Assembly: GCA_903893955.1 (NCBI GenBank)
Contig: CAITOG010000250.1
Span: 1-8,003 of the forward strand
DNA from: an uncultured Actinomycetes bacterium
GTDB lineage: Bacteria; Actinomycetota; Acidimicrobiia; Acidimicrobiales; RAAP-2
Direction of reading: 5' to 3'
DNA length: 8,003 nucleotides
Part shown: positions 5,801 to 8,003 of the stretch, piece by piece
Numbering within the stretch: the first letter of the stretch is position 1
Layout of the letters: each line of letters opens with the position of its first letter
Program-made: the position numbers and the translations under genes
The notes under the pieces: model-generated
Told to the model about the DNA's origin: nothing
Databases searched by the model: none
What the model saw: only the letters and a program-made list of their open reading frames with translations

Positions 5801-6683
5801 AGTGCACCCGCCTCTCGAGGAATCGGAACTGCAGGAGCGTCACGCTGAGCAGAATCACAAACAGCACGATCGAGAGCACTGCTGCGAGGCCGGGGTTGTT
5901 CTGGACCGATAGGGCTGTGTAGACGTAGTACAGGAGCACGTTGGTGTGCGTGAACGCTGCGTTCTGGGGTCCGATCAGGATGTCGATCTGTCCGAAGCTC
6001 TGGAAGGCGTAGATCGTCCCGATGACGAGGCCGAAGAAGATGGTCGGGCTCAGCAGCGGGATCGTCACTCGGAAGAACATCGTGGGTGCTCGTGCGCCGT
6101 CGAGCCGTGCCGCCTCGAGCACCTCCTCAGGCATCGACTGGAGGCCTGCAGTCATGATGATGAACGAGAGCCCGAGGAATTGCCAGATCGCGATGACGGC
6201 GACCGCTGGCAGCGCCCAGGTGGGGTTGCTCAGGATCGCGGGATGGGGATTGAGGCCGAGCCAGGGCAAGAGACCGACGACCGGATCCATCAGCGTGCCG
6301 AACACGACGGCGGCGACAGCGACCGAGCTGACGACCGTCGAGGAGAAGATGACCTGGTAGATCGCCATTCCCTTGAGCTTCTTGTGCGCGGCGAGCGCAA
6401 GCATAAGACCGCCGAAGAGCCCGATCGGGACGACGAGGAGGACGAACTCGAAGGTGGACTCGAGGCTCTGGAGGAACGACGTCGAGGTGAGTGTCGACGT
6501 CACCTGTGAGAGGCCGACGAAGTGGGAGGGAAGCCCTGGGTAGGGCGGGTTCTGGTAGAGGGCGAGCTTGAAGTTCTGGATGAAGGGATAGAAGGTGAAG
6601 ACGGCGAAGATGACGAGCGCCGGGATGACCAGCGCATAGGCCAGCGCCCACTCGCGCCGCCGGCGGACTGCAAGCGAGCGCAT
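5787..6683 (-). CDS. ABC transporter permease 1, CUT1 family (UgpA/MalF-like)
   Basis: A 298-residue membrane subunit. Hydrophobic segments lie at about 13-35, 79-100, 107-131, 155-178, 211-233 and 264-285, the six-helix pattern of short UgpA-type permeases without MalF's extra domain. The EAA loop is at 190-212 (EAARLDGARAPTMFF...IPLLSP). The C-terminus LLQFRFLERRVHY resembles the UgpA end VQFRYVESKVRY as remembered. A basic N-terminus (RRRR at 7-10) fits the positive-inside rule. The ATG at 6683-6681 shares its A with the TGA of the ATPase gene (TGATG), so the two are translationally coupled. With permease 2 and the ATPase it forms the inner-membrane part of the importer. The ligand is unknown. 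Confidence 0.93.
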   Translation of the reverse strand: MRSLAVRRRREWALAYALVIPALVIFAVFTFYPFIQNFKLALYQNPPYPGLPSHFVGLSQVTSTLTSTSFLQSLESTFEFVLLVVPIGLFGGLMLALAAHKKLKGMAIYQVIFSSTVVSSVAVAAVVFGTLMDPVVGLLPWLGLNPHPAILSNPTWALPAVAVIAIWQFLGLSFIIMTAGLQSMPEEVLEAARLDGARAPTMFFRVTIPLLSPTIFFGLVIGTIYAFQSFGQIDILIGPQNAAFTHTNVLLYYVYTALSVQNNPGLAAVLSIVLFVILLSVTLLQFRFLERRVHYASN

Positions 6684-7744
6684 CAGGTGCCAGCCACCCG
6701 AGTGCCGTCTGGACCGAAGGCGTGGAGCGCGGCCGCATCGACTCCGACGACCACTGGATCGCCGAGCGTCGGCCGCTGCGCATCGTGGCCTTGTCGCACG
6801 ACCACGGTGGCGCCGCCCTCGAGGGAGCAGTGCACCTGGGTCTCAGCGCCGAGCATCTCGACGAGCAGGATGGTGCCGGCAAGCCCGCTCGTGGAGAGGT
6901 GGAGCCCCTCTGGCCGGATGCCTAGTGTGACTGGCCCATCGAGGACTGCGCTGAGGTGTTCGGGCACGTTGATCTCGCCCGCGGGCGTGATGAGCTTGTC
7001 GCCGACCCGCTCTGCCTCGAGGAGGTTCATGCCCGGGCTGCCGAGGAACGCCGCCACGAAGGTGTTGGCTGGTCGCTCATAGAGCTCCTCTGGCGGGGCG
7101 ACCTGCTGGAGCTTGCCACCCTGCATGACCGCGATCCGATGACCCATCGTCATGGCCTCGACCTGGTCGTGCGTCACATAGATGGTGGTGGTGCCGAGAC
7201 GTCGTTGGAGGCTCACGATGTCAGCTCTGGTCTGCACACGAAGCTTGGCGTCGAGATTGGAGAGAGGCTCATCCATCAAGAACACCTTGGGATCTCGCAC
7301 GATGGCCCGGGCGAGTGCGACTCGTTGGCGCTGCCCGCCCGAGAGCTGGCCGGGCTTGCGATCGAGCAGCTCGCCGAGACCGAGGGTGCCCGCAGCCTCG
7401 GCGACCTTGGCGGTGCGCTCAGCTGCGTCCATCCGCTGCTGGCGGAGTGGGAACTCGATGTTCCTCGCCACCGTCATGTGGGGATAGAGGGCGTAGCTCT
7501 GGAAGACCATCGCCACGTCTCGGTCTTTGGGGTCGACGTCGTTGACCACATCGTCGCCGATCGAGAGGCTGCCGTCCGAGACCTCCTCGAGGCCTGCGAC
7601 CATGCGCAGCGCGGTCGTCTTGCCGCAGCCAGAGGGGCCGAGCAGCACCAACAGCTCGCCATCTGCGATCTCGAGGTCCAGCTGGTCCACAGCGGCGACA
7701 TCGCCGAATCGCTTGGACACGCCCTCAAATAGAACCTTGGCCAC
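6683..7744 (-). CDS. ABC transporter ATP-binding protein, MsmK/UgpC/MalK type
   Basis: A 353-residue cytoplasmic ATPase that powers import. I chose GTG 7744-7742 because GGAG lies 5-6 nt upstream and the family's usual opening (AKVLFEGVSKRFGD) follows; the frame upstream to 7921 runs through the promoter region. Motifs: Walker A GPSGCGKTT (36-44), Q-loop Gln82, signature LSGGQ (134-138), Walker B VFLMDEP (154-160), D-loop SNLDAKLR (162-169) and switch His192. After about residue 230 comes the OB-fold/TOBE regulatory domain of MalK-type ATPases, with IRPE at 276-279. All catalytic residues are intact. ATPases of this type can serve several importers in one cell. It is the first gene of the minus-strand unit, and its stop overlaps the start of permease 1 by 1 bp. 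Confidence 0.95.
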   Translation of the reverse strand: MAKVLFEGVSKRFGDVAAVDQLDLEIADGELLVLLGPSGCGKTTALRMVAGLEEVSDGSLSIGDDVVNDVDPKDRDVAMVFQSYALYPHMTVARNIEFPLRQQRMDAAERTAKVAEAAGTLGLGELLDRKPGQLSGGQRQRVALARAIVRDPKVFLMDEPLSNLDAKLRVQTRADIVSLQRRLGTTTIYVTHDQVEAMTMGHRIAVMQGGKLQQVAPPEELYERPANTFVAAFLGSPGMNLLEAERVGDKLITPAGEINVPEHLSAVLDGPVTLGIRPEGLHLSTSGLAGTILLVEMLGAETQVHCSLEGGATVVVRQGHDAQRPTLGDPVVVGVDAAALHAFGPDGTRVAGT

Positions 7745-7893
7745 GTTGACTCCGTCTCTGGATCTCCACCGCCCCTGTGGGTGCAACCTACTGCGAACAC
7801 CTGACGTGGTCGTGACCTTCGGCCCTACCGGGAGCCTTGGGCCCTCCCTACGGTTCAATCGGACGCCACAAGCGCGCCGAAGGAGGGGACGAC
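7745..7893. promoter_or_regulatory. Divergent promoter region between the importer operon and the P450 gene
   Basis: The 149-bp gap holds the 5' ends of both transcription units. For the minus strand, TAGGTT (complement of 7785-7790) fits a TANNNT -10 and would give a leader of about 35 nt containing the GGAG ribosome site. A short palindrome, GGTC-GT-GACC (7808-7817), lies where its -35 would be and could be an operator. Two CCCTAC direct repeats (7823-7828 and 7846-7851, 23 bp apart) lie closer to the P450 gene. Promoter placement is inference from weak consensus matches. Confidence 0.5.
7808..7817. promoter_or_regulatory. Small palindrome, possible operator
   Basis: GGTC and GACC arms surround GT. 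The arms do not extend further. Its position about 17 nt upstream of the candidate -10 for the importer operon is what makes it notable; a palindrome this short can occur by chance. Confidence 0.2.
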
Positions 7894-8003
7894 GTGACAG
7901 TAGATGCGATGCGACCGACATGCCCGATCAACGTGCTCGATCGCGAGTTCATCAAGGAGCCGTGGGCCGGCTACGAGCAGATGCGTACGTCCGCACCGCT
8001 CTA
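7894..8003 (+). CDS. Cytochrome P450, N-terminal fragment
   Basis: The gene begins with GTG at 7894 and runs off the right edge, leaving 36 complete codons. AAGGAGG at 7880-7886, 7 nt before the GTG, is the best ribosome binding site in the window and fixes the start. The visible protein contains INVLDREFIKEPWAGYEQMR followed by TSAPL. This matches the usual opening of soluble bacterial P450s: a short strand, D-x-x-F, a P-W/Y-x-x-Y helix, then R-x-x-APL/V. Heme-binding and oxygen-activation motifs lie outside the window, so function cannot be checked. Bacterial P450s hydroxylate hydrophobic substrates with electrons from ferredoxin. It is divergent from the importer operon, and both may answer to one regulator. 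Confidence 0.8.
   Translation, partial: MTVDAMRPTCPINVLDREFIKEPWAGYEQMRTSAPL

Noticed and set aside
6956..7732. 258-codon plus-strand open frame opposite the ATPase
   Set aside because: It is antisense to conserved ATPase motifs and shows no recognisable domain; long antisense frames are usual at this GC content.
7830..7848. GGGAG...CTCCC inverted repeat as a terminator
   Set aside because: Only 5-bp arms with a 9-nt gap, no T-run, and placed between two divergent starts where no transcript should end.
7745..7921. Longer ATPase start reading into the divergent region
   Set aside because: It would overlap the P450 start and its strong ribosome site; the GTG at 7744 has a good Shine-Dalgarno and the family's normal N-terminus.

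Overview
The window is high-GC and gene-dense, with almost no intergenic space. It reads as an actinobacterial chromosome, possibly Acidimicrobiia. The reasons are frequent GTG starts, start/stop overlaps of the ATGA or TGATG type, an F420/luciferase-type oxidoreductase start next to crotonase, SDR and cytochrome P450 genes, and a fused Wzz/BY-kinase. The taxonomic placement is inference; no rRNA or marker gene is present.

Layout: all complete genes lie on the minus strand and are read from right to left. From the right they are an ABC ATPase (MsmK/UgpC type), permease 1 (UgpA-like), permease 2 (UgpE-like), a membrane polysaccharide co-polymerase fused to a bacterial tyrosine kinase (Wzc/CpsCD-like), a UgpB-like extracellular solute-binding protein, an SDR oxidoreductase, a crotonase/enoyl-CoA hydratase family protein, and the first 29 codons of an LLM-class (luciferase-like, probably F420-dependent) oxidoreductase running off the left edge. 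At the far right a divergent plus-strand gene begins, recognisable as the N-terminus of a cytochrome P450. The 149-bp gap before it is the only divergent promoter region.

How the genes fit together: ATPase, two permeases and binding protein make a complete CUT1/Ugp-type importer. The unusual point is that the kinase/chain-length gene sits between the permease genes and the binding-protein gene, flanked by short gaps holding hairpins (4881-4903, 3131-3150 and 3156-3172). The SDR, crotonase and LLM genes are almost overlapping and form a tightly coupled catabolic or biosynthetic set of the kind used on acyl-CoA or alicyclic substrates. It follows the binding protein after only 27 bp, so read-through from the transporter is plausible.

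No mobile element, CRISPR array, tRNA or rRNA was seen. No clearly new system is evident. The best candidates for follow-up are the kinase embedded in the importer operon and the inverted repeat lying on the start codon of the binding-protein gene.
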